From Caecitellus pseudoparvulus (lineage: Eukaryota; Bigyra: Bicosoecida), in contig CBFFRQ010000023.1 in NCBI GenBank assembly GCA_965644315.1, positions 1 to 58,771 on the forward strand: DNA of 58,771 nt. Reading direction: 5' to 3'. Under the pieces are notes generated by a model that did not search any database, was not told the origin of the DNA, and saw nothing but the letters and a program-made list of their open reading frames with translations. The translations under genes and the position numbers were made by a program. Shown here piece by piece: positions 23,837-36,201 of the stretch. Numbering within the stretch: position 1 is the first letter of the stretch; each line of letters opens with the position of its first letter.

Positions 23837-26800
23837 TCACCTGCGCTTGCGCTTGATGGCCTCCTGCACGCTGTGCACGAGAGCGGACAAGCGGTCCACA
23901 ACAAAGGCCAGGCGGCGGGGGGCGCCGTCATCCCCCACACTGTGCACCACCACCATGCCGGGAATGGTGTGTTTGAGCGTGAGGCGCTTGAGGCTGCTCA
24001 GGCTCCAGCGTGCCTCGGCGTCCATGCGCTGCAAGTCCACGGCCAACATGAAAGGAGCCTGGGGCGACGTGGTGCCTGCTGGGCTGTCCCCATCCACGTC
24101 CACTGCCACCCGCCCCGTCAGACTGCCCGACATGCCGGGCGGGTCTGTGGTGGGTGCGTGTGTGTCGTGCAGGGCGTCGGCACAGTGCAGGGGGCATAGG
24201 CGTGGGCGCAGCACCAGCAGGTGAGACTTGGTCAGCACCAGGAAGCGCCGGTCGGGGAGGAGGGAGGGGGACATCAGGTGCCGCCCCTCGTGCCCGCCTG
24301 CCCGCTGCAGCGCCGCGTACACCTCGTCACTGGCGACCAGCGTCGCGCCGAACACGGGGCGGGAGGCGTCCTTCAAGGAGAGGCAGAGGAAGGCGCCACA
24401 GCCCAGGGGCAGGGAGTGTGCCGCGTCCATGTCGCCGCCCCCTTCTGGCGCAGCGTGCGGGTCCAGGTGTGAAGCATCCCCTGCTGTCCAGGTCGCCCCC
24501 AGCTGCTGCAGGGGCAGGCAGCCGACTTTGGGCGTGGCCAGCTGCTGCAGCACGCGGGCGTGCAGCAGTTCGGTCAGGTCTCCCCGCGGCAGGCGCCCTT
24601 GCAAGGTGGACAGGGGAGACGTGTCGCTCGCTCTGCCTCGGACTGGGGGCGGCGTCCCCCCTGTGCCTCGCTTGGTACTCCACTGGCGCAGGCGGCTGAA
24701 CAGTCCACGCTTGGTCGGCTTGTCCTCGGCAGGGGGCGGCGGTGGTGTTGCAGGAGGTGGACTGGCTGCCTCCGGGCTCAGCCACGAGTACAGGTCGGCA
24801 TAGGCCAGCAGGAAGGGCGACACGCTGGCGCCTTCTCCCGCCAGACTGTCGCACTGGGCCTCGAAGAAGGCGTCATCCGGCACGTGCACTGACAGGTCTG
24901 GGCTGGGAGCACGCCCTCCTTGGGCAGAGGAGGTGCTGGGAGTCGAGGCTGAGCCCCCACCCTGGGCTCCCGCAAAGCTGCCTCGCCGCTGCCGCCCCTG
25001 CTCTGTGGAGCTCAGCAACTCATGGGAGGTGCTGGCTCGGCCACGGGTGCCCGTGCTGGCGCCACGTACAGGGCCACTGGACGAGGCGGACCGTGGGCGA
25101 GAGGGCGAGGGGACTCCGCCCCCCAGCTGCCGGGAGCGGTGCAGAGCGCTGAGGGCGGAGGGGGTGTGGACAGTGTTGGGGTTGGGCGGCACTGGCGCCG
25201 AAGCTTCGCGCAGTGCTGGGTGTGTGGGGGCGCTGGCGGGGGAGCCGCCCGTCGTCGTGGCGGCTGCGCTGGCGCCATCAAAAGCCCGTGTGTCAGGGCT
25301 GGTGTCCCCCGGCAGGGAGCCCTCGGTCCCGCCACGAGAGCGAGGCGTGGAGGTGGGAGCCTGGGATGTGGTGGAGCAGGCGTGCTCGCCGCCGCCGCTG
25401 GCAGCGGCAAAGGCAGCCGCGTCCGAGGAGGGCGTCGGTGTCACAACTTCAGGTCGTGTGAACAGACTGGACACGAGGCGCTGCGCGAGGGATGTGGAGG
25501 TGGGCCCGCCGCCCGCCTCGCCCGCTGTCTCCTCCGCCGCCTCCTCCACAGGCAGCTCAGACTCCACGAGCAAGTCGGCCGTGGCGGCGTCCCCCTGTCG
25601 CTGGCGCAGGGCTGCATACCCTCCCTGCACTTCACTCACGTACTTGAAGCCCCGCTGCAGCAGGAACAACACCACCAGCCGTGTGACGTCCTCAGCCGAG
25701 TAGTCGTCGCCCTCCTGCCCGCTCACCAGGGCAGACGCGTGGGCCCCAGCACCACCCCCCCCTGCATCCTCCGCTTTCCGGCGCCTGCGCCACGACTTGG
25801 GCAGGTGCAGCATGCCCAGCCGCCTGGCTCCTGAGCCGCCGCCCTCACTTGCGGCCCCACGCTCCTGCCGCCCATCCTGCAAGTCGGAGATGTCCCCCGG
25901 CACCAAGAGTGCAGTGGGGTCCAGGGGGGGCGCCGGCGCAGACCCCGTGTAGTACGCCTTGGAGGTGTCCCCCTCCCCCATGACGGCCAGGTGCTGCCCC
26001 TGCAGCGCCCCCAGCATGGCCGTCAGGGGGTCCAGCGCAGATGGGTCCAGCAGGGCCCGGGGGTCCAGGTGCAGGGCTGTGGGCAAGTGGCCCGCCGCCC
26101 ACTCCCCCGCTGGGCGACAGTCCACGACGAAGTACTTGGGCGCGACAGGCACTGTCACGCCAGCTGCTGCGGCGGGCGGAGCCGCATCCCCCATGCCTGG
26201 CTGACTGGCCAGCAGCTCCCCAACGCTGACCTTGGCACACACGCGCTCCTCCAGCCGGGCAAGGAGGGGGCCGGACACGGGTCGGCCGGGGGCGTAGCAC
26301 ACGACGAAGAGCAGGTCGCGCAGCGACACGGGCGAGGCGAGGTACAGCTGCCCCGCCAGCAGGCACACCTCCCGGATGTGCTGTGCGTCTCGGAACTGCA
26401 GGCGGGAGATGCCGCCCAGCAGGTTTGAGTAGGCGTCCCCCCCCGCGCCCTGGGCCCACTTCTCGATGGCGTCGGCGTGGCTCATGAGGAATGCCACAGC
26501 GACAAAGTGCAGGATCTCAGGGCCAAGCGGCGCCTGCACCTGGGCCTCTGCGCCGCCCTCGTCGGACCACGTGGCCACTTCGGGGGGCGGGACGCAGGGG
26601 GGCCGTGTCCGGTGCCCGCTCGCGTCCCGGCCCGAGCCATGCCACAGCAGGAAGTCCCACAGCACCAGCAGCGGCGCCGGCTCCAGCATGCGTGCGAACA
26701 TGGTGATGATCCACGGCGTCGCGTACAGCTCGGGGGGGATGTCATGCGTGTCCAGCAGCGTGCACATCCACGGGCAGTGGTACTGCAGCGTCAGCCGGAA

Positions 26801-27539
26801 CAGCCGGAAGGAGCACTGCAACGACACGAAATCGTCGTCCTCCGCGTACATCGTGGGCAAGAACTGTGGGGGGGGGGGGGGGCACAGTGCAGTGTGTGGG
26901 ACAAGCAAGGCAGAGGGCGTCGCGGGCTCGGCACGCACCTTGGCCACAGTGCGCTCCAGCATCTGGTACACGACGGCGTCAGGGGCCACGCGCTCCACTG
27001 CCTCTGCGTCCACGGTGCCTGTGCCGGCGGACTCCACGTCCTCGGCGCCGCCCTCCCACCCTGCTCGGTCCGCCAGCCCAGCCGCGGCGGCGAGCACAAA
27101 GGGCGGCAGCAGCTCGTTCAGGCCCTGCTTGTACACGACGGAGCGGTTCTTGACGTAGTAAGTCATGACACGGCGAATACGGGCCCTCATTTCGTCCGTC
27201 TTGAACAGGGGGTGCCCTGCTCGTGTCTGCAGCAGGCAAGTGCGCCTGGGTGTCGAAGAAGCAAGGTGAGAGCAGGCCAGCGCTGCCCACGCACCCGTTC
27301 GGCATCCACACGAATGACACGCTGATTTGGCAGGTCCTGCTTGGTGGCAGCGATGCGCTGGTTCATCAAGTCATGGCTCGTGGAGTCCACGCTGCAGGGG
27401 GAGCGGCCAGCGCGAGGGATGTGAAGTGGGAGCGTGCAGGCGCAAAATCCGCACCGCCGCACCCGAGCAGCTGCTTCCACAAGGCCAGCCGCCTGCTGGG
27501 CTTCACCGCTGGCCAGAGGACGGTGTCCACATACTCCAT
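23837..27539 (-). CDS. TBC1D23: TBC1D23-like TBC/rhodanese/PH-like protein
   Basis: A homologue of TBC1D23, a trans-Golgi adaptor that captures endosome-derived vesicles. Exons (minus): 27463-27539, 27295-27391, 26939-27226 and 23837-26863 give 1162 residues in phase, with introns of 71, 68 and 75 bp. The third is itself open and a multiple of three, but has a GTGCGT donor and poly-C/CACAG acceptor. The TBC domain (about 10-330) includes DLPNQRVIRVDAERTR and YKQGLNELLPPF, so the arginine and glutamine finger positions are kept. A rhodanese-like domain (about 395-585) has YFVVDCRPAGEW and ends RGFKYVSEVQGGYAAL. A long Ser/Pro/Gly linker precedes a PH-like C terminus (FLVLTKSHLLVLRP, LKRLTLKHTIPGMVVVHSV). 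Exons inside the linker cannot be excluded. Confidence 0.85.
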
Positions 27540-28043
27540 TGTGCGCAGTGAGGCTGGGCTGTGACCAAGCCCCAACGCATGCCCACGAGGCACAAGCGGG
27601 CACGGCGCAGACAAACACCGGGGGCTGCGCTGCGTTCACGCTCGCAAAGCCAGGGCGGGCGACCAGCTTTTGAATCCAGTGCTGGGTTGACGCCCCTGCC
27701 TCGAGCAAAGGGTGGGCGTTGGGATTGTGGTTGATCGTCGTGCATGCGTGCGCTGGGCACGACTGCCGCCGTGGCGCTCGCAACTCGCTCCCACACGGCA
27801 CATTTCCGCAGCAGTGCATTTGTGCGCTGACAGATGATCGACACTGTGCGCACTTGCTCGCGTGTCTGCGCCAACGCGTGTGTGGGCTGACGCTGGAGTT
27901 CCCTACTTGCGGTGTTTGCGTCGCTCGGGCTGCCTGCCAACCCAGTCAGCCGCAGCCTGCACGCCCGCCCGGCACACTGAGGCCCCTGCTGTGGGCCAGT
28001 TCTTGGGCAAGTACACCCGGTCGTGGGCACTGTTGTGACCGGC
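27540..28043. promoter_or_regulatory. shared upstream region of TBC1D23-like and DNAI4-like genes
   Basis: A 504-bp interval between two divergent start codons with no supported ORF. It must hold both promoters and leaders. I see no clear TATA box or conserved element. Confidence 0.5.
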
Positions 28044-31000
28044 ATGCAGAGCTCTTCGTCGCGCATCCTACCGGGTGCTCAGAGCAAAGCCAGCCTGGCT
28101 TCCTCTCGAAGGGGCGGCGGTGCTGGCGGCACCTCCAAGCAAGCACTGGTGCGTGGCGGGCCCAGGAAGCGTGTTTTTGTGCGATGCTCTTTGTATTTCA
28201 TGTGTCCCCTGGCACTGCAAGGGACGGCGGGCCCCCTGGCAGGGGCTGCAAACGGCGAGCGGCGTTGCGATCTCAGCTCGGTGCCTGCCCGGCACGCCAG
28301 CACGCCCCGGCCCTGCGCAGAAAGACAAGCCCGTCATTCGTGACGAGCATGGGAATGACGTGACACCTGCCTCCCTCCTGGCTGAGGACCCGAAGGATGA
28401 AGGCGTGAGTAAGTTCTTCTCGTTCAACCCCGGCACTGGCGAGAGCAAGCAAGGGGGCGAGGAGGACGATGCGTTCTCCGTCGGCGCCGCCTCCATTCGT
28501 AGTGGAGAGGCGTCAGAGGGGGAGGAGGAGATGCCTGCCACGGCTGCAGGGGCTGGTGGCTGGGGTGGCGACACGGCAGCCCCCGCCGCCTCGCTGGAGT
28601 CCCAGCCAGGCCCCGCCAGTGCAAGCAGTGCCCACCCCCGCCTGACCGAGGCTGAGCTGGCTGCCACGGTGACACTGACGCTGGAGGAGACGGACACGCT
28701 GACGGACCTGTTCATCCCCTCCTCTGTCGTCATGGTGGCGACGGAGGCGGCGGCGGCGGCAGAGGAGGCCAACGCCCGATACACTGCGTACCGCACCGTC
28801 ATCGCCCGGGGAGGGGAGGGCTACACCACCACCGCTGCCCAGACGCTGGCGGGGCCTTCCTCCCGCTCCATGGCCAACAAGCGCGTGCAGACGGCGTCGC
28901 CCACCATGGTGTCTTCGGGCGTGCAGGCCACGGCGTGGGGCATCGCGGACGCCGTCGCGGCAGCCGGGGACGGGGACGCGGAGGAGGAGGAGGAGGCGTT
29001 GGGGGGGGACCCCGCCGCCACGACGGGGGGGGGTGGCGAGGATACCTCTGCCGCTGCTGCTTCTGTGGCGGCGCAGGTGCGCCACGTGCTGACGGCGGGG
29101 GAGGCCGCCCCAGGTTTCCTGCTGGACGAGGTGGGGTCCGTGGTCATCCGACCCGTGGGGGTGCCTGACGGAGGTGCGGCAGATGCCGGGCCGGGTGGCC
29201 GTCGTCGTCGTCGGCCTCGAGACGCTGCCAGTCTGGGCGTGTCTGTGGGGGAGGCGCGGGCGGTGGCGCCACCCCCCGCCCCCAGCGCCTCTGCCGCCTC
29301 CCTGCCGGACCTGGCTGGCAGCACACTGCTGGGGTCTGGCGCCGTGCACTCCAGCACCGGAGGCGGCCTCCTGGCCTCCTCCCAGCACAGCACCCTGCAG
29401 GACGGCGGGGAGGCCCACGGGGACGGCGCCGCGGTGGAGGCCACGCCAGGCAGCACTTGGGCGACAGTGGCCACCGCCAAGGAGGCCGCCGCCGTGCTGG
29501 GCTCTCGGCGCCTGCTGTCCTCCCTGCGCATCGTGGAGCAGGCTGTGCAGCAGAACCTGTATCACCACGCACACAGGCTGTACCGGGCCCGGGCAGGGGC
29601 CGAGGCGCTGGAGGGGCTGCTGCTGTCCCTGGGCCTGTCAGTGGACCGGGGGTCCCCCGAGGAGGACATGGGCGGCCTGGCGGGCATCACATCTGTGGGC
29701 AGTGGCACTGCCCACCACGCCTCGCTCTCTGCAGAGGGTGGCGGGGTGCTGGATGCCGGCGGGGGGCTGCTGGATGCCGGCGGGCTGGAAGAGGGCGATG
29801 AGGAGGACGATGAGGAGGAGGGTGGCGGTCTGAGCAGTGCCCCCCTGAGCTCGGCGGCGCACTCCAGTGCCATGAGCGAGGCGTCTGACGGCGAGGAGGG
29901 GCCCGGCGACGGACACAGCGGCGTGCCTGGCGGCGGCGGCGGCGGCGGGGGGGATGACGCCTCCTCCTCCGGGGAGGTGGATGAGGCCACCACCCTCGTG
30001 AACATGCTGGGCGCGGGGCTGGCCACGGACGGCGTGCCGGGCCTCCTGCGCCTCTTCACGTACACCTGCCCTGCCCTGGTGGGGCGCAACGTCACGAGCC
30101 TCGTGTGGAACACCGTGAACACCGACCTCCTGGCGGCGGGGTACGGCCCGGGGCAGTACACGCCCGACGCCGCGGCTCCCGGTGCCCTGGCCCTGTGGAG
30201 CATGACCAACCCCTCCTACCCCCAGGCAGTGGTGACCCTCCCCGTGGGCGTCATGGCCCTGGACTTCTCGTCGCAGCACGGCAACCTGCTGGCGGCGGGG
30301 TACTACGACGGGCGAGTGGCGGTGTTCGACGTGGCGGCGCTGCTGGCAGGCACCGCCTCCGGCCCCAACATCGTGTCAGACCCGCTGGGGCGGGAGGCAC
30401 ACAGTGAGCCCGTGTGGCAGGTGAAGTGGGTGACGTGGGACGAGGCGGGGCAGGAGCGCATCGTCAGCGTGTCCACCGACGGCCGTGTGAACGAGTGGAG
30501 CTTGAAGAAGGGCCTGCAAGGCAAGCGGCTGATGGAGGTGCGGCGGCGGCGGGAGGTGGGCCCAGCGCCCGCAGCGGGCGGCGGCACTGGCGTCCCCACC
30601 CCCGCCACCTCTTCCGCCAACATTTCGGGTCTGTCCGCGACGGAGGCCGCCGCCATCGTCAAGGGCGACGTGCCGGCGGACCCCATCGAGGCCGCCCTGG
30701 CCAAGAAGAGCTCCAAGGAGCGGCAGCGAGCCCTGGCCGCCCTGGCCAACAAGGGCCCCAAGGGGGGCCAGGCCGGCGCCGACTCCGTCATCACCTCAAC
30801 TGCCGCCGCCCTCTGCGTGGACTTTCCCTGGAGCGACCCCACGCGGTACCTGGTGGGGGTGGAGGACGGCACGATGCACCAGTGCAGCGTCAGCTACACT
30901 GACAGCCCCCTGGAGTCGTACGCGGCGCACGCGGGCCCCCTGAACCGCCTGCGCATCTCGCCGTACTACCCCACCGCAGTCCTCACCGCGTCAGCTGACT

Positions 31001-31752
31001 GGACCGTCAAGCTGTGGGACCTCCGAGACACGTCCGGGGTGGATGAGTCTGCCACGGCAGCTGGGGGGGCCTCTGCCGCGGGTGGCGCCTCCTCTGCCGC
31101 CGGAGGGGGGGGCTCCTCTGCCGCCGGGCGGGGGGGCACCGGCGGCCAGGGTGGCGGCGGGGCTGGCGCCACGGGGACCCCCTACGTCACTGACACCTGT
31201 CGCTCCGCCGTGTCTGACGTGGCGTGGAGCCCCACGGTGGCCACGCGGTTTGTGTGTGTGGATGAGGACGGCTGGATCCGCCTGTGGCAGGTGGGCTCCT
31301 CTGGCCAGCCCATGCTGGAGCACCGGGCCACGGCGCCCCCCCCCGGACAGGAGGAGGCGGGGGGCTTCATGGCCACCCTGCGGCGCAAGCTGGGCAAGTC
31401 AGCAGCAGGGGGCGGTGGAGGCGACGACGCAGATGGCGCAGGTGGCGCCGACGACGCCTTGGGCCTGGCTCTGGGCATGACGGCGGAGGAGGAGGAAGAG
31501 GGCGGTGCAGGGGGGGGTGAGGGCAGGGGCAAGGCCGTGGCCATCACGCTGGCCCCGCAGAAGCTGTCCTGCGTCGTGTTCGCGCCGAACGCGCCGGTGC
31601 TGGTGACGGGGGACAGCATGGGGCGTGTGGATGTGTACCGCCTGATGGGGCGGGCCGCCACCAGCACCCTCATGGGCCTGACAGCCATGGAGCAGACCGA
31701 GGCGCTGTACTTCGCCATGCACCCAGACGAGAAGGACCTGGGCGAGCTGTGA
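28044..31752 (+). CDS. DNAI4: axonemal dynein intermediate chain, DNAI4/WDR78-like
   Basis: WD-repeat intermediate chain of an inner-arm axonemal dynein (WDR78/IC138 group), acting in flagella. The start is the ATG at 28044 (MQSSSSRILPGAQ). Exon 1 is 28044-28148; a 172-bp GTGCGT...GCGCAG intron leads to exon 2, 28321-31752; total 1178 residues. Exon 2 opens with KPVIRDEHGNDVTP, the family's N-terminal signature. A later segment ending VQTASPTMVSSGVQATAWGI corresponds to the VQ.D....D.GI.ATAWD region of WDR78. WD repeats fill roughly residues 640-1150 (for example SADWTVKLWD, FVCVDEDGWIRLWQ). Gly/Ala/Glu-rich insertions between blades make it longer than animal homologues. It shares its upstream region with the divergent TBC1D23-like gene. 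Confidence 0.85.
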
Positions 31753-31784
31753 TGAGGCAAGGGGCAGGAGCAGAAGCATTGAAT

Positions 31785-32130
31785 TCAATCGGCCTCCTTG
31801 CCCGTGCTCTCGGCTGGTGGCGCCTCCGCAGCCAGCTTGGCCTTGACTTCCTGTGCCGTGGCGGCCTTGGCCAGCTCCTCGGCAGCCTTGGCTGTCTTGG
31901 CGGCCAGCGCCTCGTCGTGGCGGGCCTCTGCGCTGCTCATGCGCGCCTCCAACTTGGCCTTGATGGCGTCAGGGGTCTTTGCTGAGTGGTGTTCCTGGGC
32001 ACGTGCCGCCAGGCGGGCCTGCGATGGCGAGCGCCAGGCACACCTTCCTCGTGCAGTGCCGTTGCGCATCACCACGCCTTCCACTCACCTGCACGCCTTT
32101 CAGCTCTTCCGTCTTGCCTTCCGCAGCCAT
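31785..32130 (-). CDS. small charged coiled-coil protein
   Basis: Exon 1 (32089-32130) encodes MAAEGKTEELKGVQ. A 70-bp intron (GTGAGT...TCGCAG) leads to exon 2 (31785-32018), giving 91 residues. The body TPDAIKAKLEARM, SAEARHDEALAAKTAKAAEE and AQEVKAKLA is a highly charged continuous helix resembling the repeat of stathmin-like proteins (EI..KL..AE.RR), but the family cannot be assigned. The gene ends 32 bp from the convergent DNAI4-like stop and starts 399 bp from the divergent DUF455 gene. Confidence 0.7.
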
Positions 32131-32529
32131 AGTGGCGGACCTGTGAAAGGCGGCATGGTGTCATGCGATGCTAAAGCTGCTCAGACTGCCCGTCTCGCCT
32201 GCTGCTTCTTTGTGGCAGCCGAGCCACGCACAGGGTTGGTGCACTTTGAAAGGGGCAGGTGTGCTGCAAGGGGGCAAGCGTGAACTGGCCGATGTTCACA
32301 AAGGCTGGGATGTGGTGTTGAAGTTGAGTTTGACTCCACCCCTGGGTGTGCGCCTGCGTGCCTGGAGAAGACTGGCGTGTTTGAGGAGCTGGTGCCGATC
32401 CCGGCGCAGTCCTGGCCAGCCGACACTGGCCCCACCACGGCACAAAGCACTGCACGCAGAGACAGGCAGCTCACACAGTGCCCATGGTCCCTCGCCAGAC
32501 CTCAGCAGCCCTTGCCCCGTGCTGCAGCC
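32131..32529. promoter_or_regulatory. shared upstream region of the coiled-coil and DUF455 genes
   Basis: A 399-bp interval between divergent starts with no supported ORF. It is AT-richer than the flanking coding sequence. No specific site is recognised. Confidence 0.45.
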
Positions 32530-33734
32530 ATGCACCGCCTGCGCACGGCGGCAGCTTGGCGGCGAGGCATGGCCTCCGCAGCCCGCCTGCCCCTGAACCT
32601 GAGCGAGGTCGGGCTGAAAGTGCTGCAGGCGCCAGCAGTGGAGGACAAGATGCGCTGGACGCTGGAGGCGTGGGACGAGCTGGAGCAGCAGGGCACTCTT
32701 GGCCCCTGGCCGCCCACGGAGCATTTGGATGCAGAGCAGGCCGCCTCCCTGCGCAGCATCCCAGACACGGACCTGCCGGGGCTCCCCACCAATGCCGTGC
32801 GGTCCTTGCTCCCAGCATCCGGGTCCTGGGCACCAACCATTTGCAGGGCGTCCCTGCCGGGACACGCTGCAGTGCCCGATCACCCAGCACGGCCCAGCAA
32901 GCCCGAGCTCGTGTCTGGTGCGGAAATTGCCGCCTGCGCGAGACGCCGCCGACCTCGCTGCACCCCCACCCGTGCCTCCTGCAGGCAAGAAGTTCCGCAG
33001 GCCAAAGGTGGCTGCGAACGTGTACCTCCTGCACGCCCTGGCACACGTGGAGTTGAACGCGTGTGGTGCGTGGGGGGCGCCAGTATCGCGGTAGTGGACC
33101 GCCCCTCGCACAAGCGTTGCTGTCATGCGCCGCCTGCACAGATCTGTACTGGGACACCATCGTGCGCTTCTACGATGACGACGTGCCCACGCAGCTCTTC
33201 GTGGACCTGCTGGACATCGCCCGGGACGAGGCCAAACACTTTTCCTGGCTGCAGCAACGCCTGGTCGCACTGGGCAGCGGCTACGGCGCCCTGCCTGCGC
33301 ACAAGGCCCTGTGGGAGCAGGGCCACAGCTCTCGAGGCAGCCTCCTGGCGCGCCTCGCCGTCGTGCCTCTCGTGCAGGAGGCCAAGGCGCTGGATGCCGC
33401 CGACCGACTGAGAGGGCGCATGGTGGGTGCGGGGGATGGGCCCAGTGCGGAGCTCGTGGCGCAGATTTGCGCCGAGGAGGTGGGGCACGTGTACAAGGGC
33501 ATGCAGTGGTTCATTCACCTGTGTCTGGAGCAGGGAGTCCACCCGCCCACCGCCTTCCACGCCCAGGTGGCGCGGCACTGCCCCTCGCCGCTGCCCGGCC
33601 CCTTCAATGAAACCGCCCGCGCTATGGCGGGTATGTGGCCAGAGTGGTTCCGCCCCGTGTCTCGCGGCGGCATGTCGCGGCGGGCCTGGCTCACCATGAA
33701 ACATCATCAAGCGGGAGCGGGTACTCCCCATTGA
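32530..33734 (+). CDS. DUF455-family ferritin-like di-iron protein
   Basis: Probable exons are 32530-32796, 32873-32917, 32985-33065 and 33142-33734. The family's N-terminal ARPSKPELVSG, the LLHALAHVELNACDL helix (across the last intron), DIARDEAKHFSWL and EEVGHVYKGMQWF give the E..H metal ligands of a ferritin-like four-helix bundle. The tail PGPFNETARAMAGM is also typical. The biochemical role of the family is not established. The first ~20 residues (MHRLRTAAAWRRGMASAARL) have no acids and several arginines, suggesting a mitochondrial presequence. The first intron does not close in phase (total 986 nt), so that junction is mis-called or holds an indel. The last 44 bp overlap the 3' end of purF on the other strand. 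Confidence 0.8.
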
Positions 33735-35931
33735 AGCAGGCGGTGCAGTGGCCTCTGGCGGTCGTGCGCAGGTATGGCGGTGGCTTGGCCAGGGCGCCCA
33801 GCGTATTACGCGGGGGGGGAGCCCTCGCGGCGTCCCCTGCCTCGCCTTCCATGGCCGGACCAGGTGGACTGGAAGTGTACTCCCCCCCCACGGCCCACCC
33901 CCCCATGCCGCCCGCCTCAGCAGCGTCCCCAGGCGTGCAAATGCCTCGCACAGTGCCTGCCGCCCCGCACAGCTCCGACGGGAAGCCGCTCTGCTCGAGA
34001 GGCACGTCAGTCAGGGTGCTGGTGCTGGGCCCACCCTGCTCTCCCGGTGCCTCCCCTCGCCGGCGGGGCAGTGCCTCTGGGTCCGGGCTACTGGCTGGGG
34101 CGCCGTGCAGGGTGTGGGTGTATGCCGTGAGCGGCTGGGCCTCGGCGCCCAGTGTCACGGCGTGCATCATGCCGTCGTGAGACAGGAATGCCAGGGAGTC
34201 GGCGCCGAGGTACTCTGCGATGCGCGCCACGGAGCCGACGCGGTGGGCGATGAGCTCCTCTGGGGCGCCGATGTCCACACCCATGAAGCAGGGGTGGCGC
34301 AGGGGGGGCGAGGACACACGGATGTGCACCTCCGCCGCCCCTGCCCGGCGCAGCAGGGGCACCATTTGCCGCATGGTGCTGCCACGGACAATGCTGTCGT
34401 CCACCAGCACCACCACCTTCCCGGCGATGTTCTGGGCGAGGGCGTTGAACTTCAACTTGATGGCGTTGTCCCGCATGGCCTGGTCCGGCTGGATGAAGGT
34501 GCGCCCGATGTACCGGTTCTTGCACAGGATCTCCATGTACGGCTTGCCCGCCGCCCCTGCGAACCCGATGCCGGCGGCGAGGGAGCTGTCCGGCACGCCC
34601 GACACGATGTCGGCGTGGGGCACGGGGGACTCCAGCGCCAGCTGGGCGCCCAGGCGCTGCCGGACAGTGTGCACGAGCTGCCCCTCCAGCACCGTGTCGG
34701 GGCGGGAGAAGTAGACGTACTCGAACACACACAGGGCAGGCGGAACAGCCACCTGCTTGGCCGGCAGCGCCCACCACGACGTCACGCCGGATGCGTCCAC
34801 ACGCACGATCTCCCCGGGCATGACCTCTCGCACGAGGGTGTACCCGACCGTGCCCAGAGCACAGGACTCTGAGGAGAGGCAGTACGACACCTGCCCCTCC
34901 TCCACACACGCCCCGATGCACAGCGGCCGCATGCCGAACCGGTCCCGCACCCCGTACAGCGCCTGCCCTGTGAGCAGGGTGAAGGCGAAGGCCCCCTCAC
35001 ACTCCCCCACCAGGGCGGCCAGGCGGAATTCGAAGCTGTCCCCGGGACTGTCAGGGTGCGGCAGCACGCCGCCGCCGCGGCCCGGCGCGGGAACTTCCAC
35101 TTGCACTTCGTCTTGCCCACGCGGCGTGGCCACCCGCACAGCTGCCGGGTCCTCCTTCGCCTCTGCCGCCGCTGCGTCGCCCCCTGCTGCTGCGGGCTGT
35201 TCGGGGCTGGACAGACTCGTGGCGGGCTGCCCCCGGGCAGTGGGCGCCAGGCCACTCCAGCCGCCTGCCTCGGGGAAGTAGTGTGCGAGGAAGGGGTGGT
35301 CGGGGGTCGCCTCCTGCGGCGCCCGCGCCATGCACTGCGCGATGACTTCGCTGTCCGTGTGTGTGAAGAGGCCCACGCCGCGCCGCAGCACGGCCGTGCG
35401 CAGGGCCTTCTGCCGTGTCAGCTGGCCATTGTGGGCCACTGCCACCTGGCCCAAGTCCGTCTCCAGGACGAATGGCTGCGCGTTGGCGGAGATGCTGCCG
35501 CCTGCCGTGGAGTACCGCGTGTGCCCGATGGCGGCGGTGCCGGGCAGGCTGCGGATGGCTTCCTCAGTGAACACTTGAGACACCTGCCACGAGGAGGGGG
35601 GGGCGTGTGGAGGTGCGCACGAGGGTGGATTCACAGGGCGGACCTGTACGCACCAGACCCATGTCTTTGTGCACGTGCATGCGGCCGTTGTGGCACGTGG
35701 CAATGCCTGCAGATTCCTGCCCCCGGTGCTGCAGCGCATACAGCCCGAAGAAAGCCAGCCGGGCAGCCGACCGCTTCACGCAGCGGATCCTGTGGCGAGG
35801 GCAGGGCATTGAACAGAGAGTAAACTTCAGCAGGCCACATTGCCCTCGCACTGGCGAGCCACAACGCACCCAAACACTCCACATTCGTGCTGCGGCTTGT
35901 CGCCGTCGGGGCTGGAATCTTGAGCTGCCAT
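33691..35931 (-). CDS. purF: amidophosphoribosyltransferase (PurF), Fe-S type with propeptide
   Basis: First committed step of purine synthesis: PRPP plus glutamine to phosphoribosylamine. Exons (minus) are 35870-35931, 35654-35789 and 33691-35583 (introns 80 and 70 bp, both GTGCGT), giving 696 residues. The sequence runs M..QHECGVFG, so catalytic Cys17 would be exposed by removing a 16-residue propeptide, as in the Bacillus type. [23 protein letters not shown] and THTDSEVI mark the glutaminase. [15 protein letters not shown] is the PRPP site. Cysteines in [25 protein letters not shown] and [11 protein letters not shown] match the 4Fe-4S ligands. A ~100-residue Ala/Pro/Glu insertion lies in the glutaminase domain. 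It is divergent from purK (270 bp). Confidence 0.95.
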
Positions 35932-36201
35932 GGCGTAACAGCAGTGGGAAGCAGGTCAACAGTCCAGTGGAGCTGTTCTACGGTTTTCAGGCACGTGCTT
36001 AGAATTCTTGGATGATTTACACGCCCGACAGATCTGTACCACCACCCTTACGGCTGGACAAGGGGTGCTCGGGGGGGCGAGTCGATTTCCGCACCCAGCA
36101 CCAGTTCCCACTGGCGCACACATTCCCCACACCTGCACTTTGGCGCCCCCACAGCCAGCACGCACCTGTACTGCACCCTGAGCACTAGCACAACGTGCAC
36201 G
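35932..36201. promoter_or_regulatory. bidirectional purF/purK upstream region
   Basis: 270 bp between the divergent start codons of two purine-pathway genes. It is rich in CA/TG words with no supported ORF. Co-regulation of the pair is inferred from this arrangement, not from any recognised operator. Confidence 0.55.

Noticed and set aside
26864-26938. In-frame Pro-rich segment in the TBC1D23-like protein
   Set aside because: Has a GTGCGT donor and a poly-C/CACAG acceptor and interrupts the TBC domain, so treated as an intron although it is a multiple of three.
33748-34872. 374-codon plus-strand ORF
   Set aside because: Exactly antisense to the PRTase half of purF; no supporting motif.
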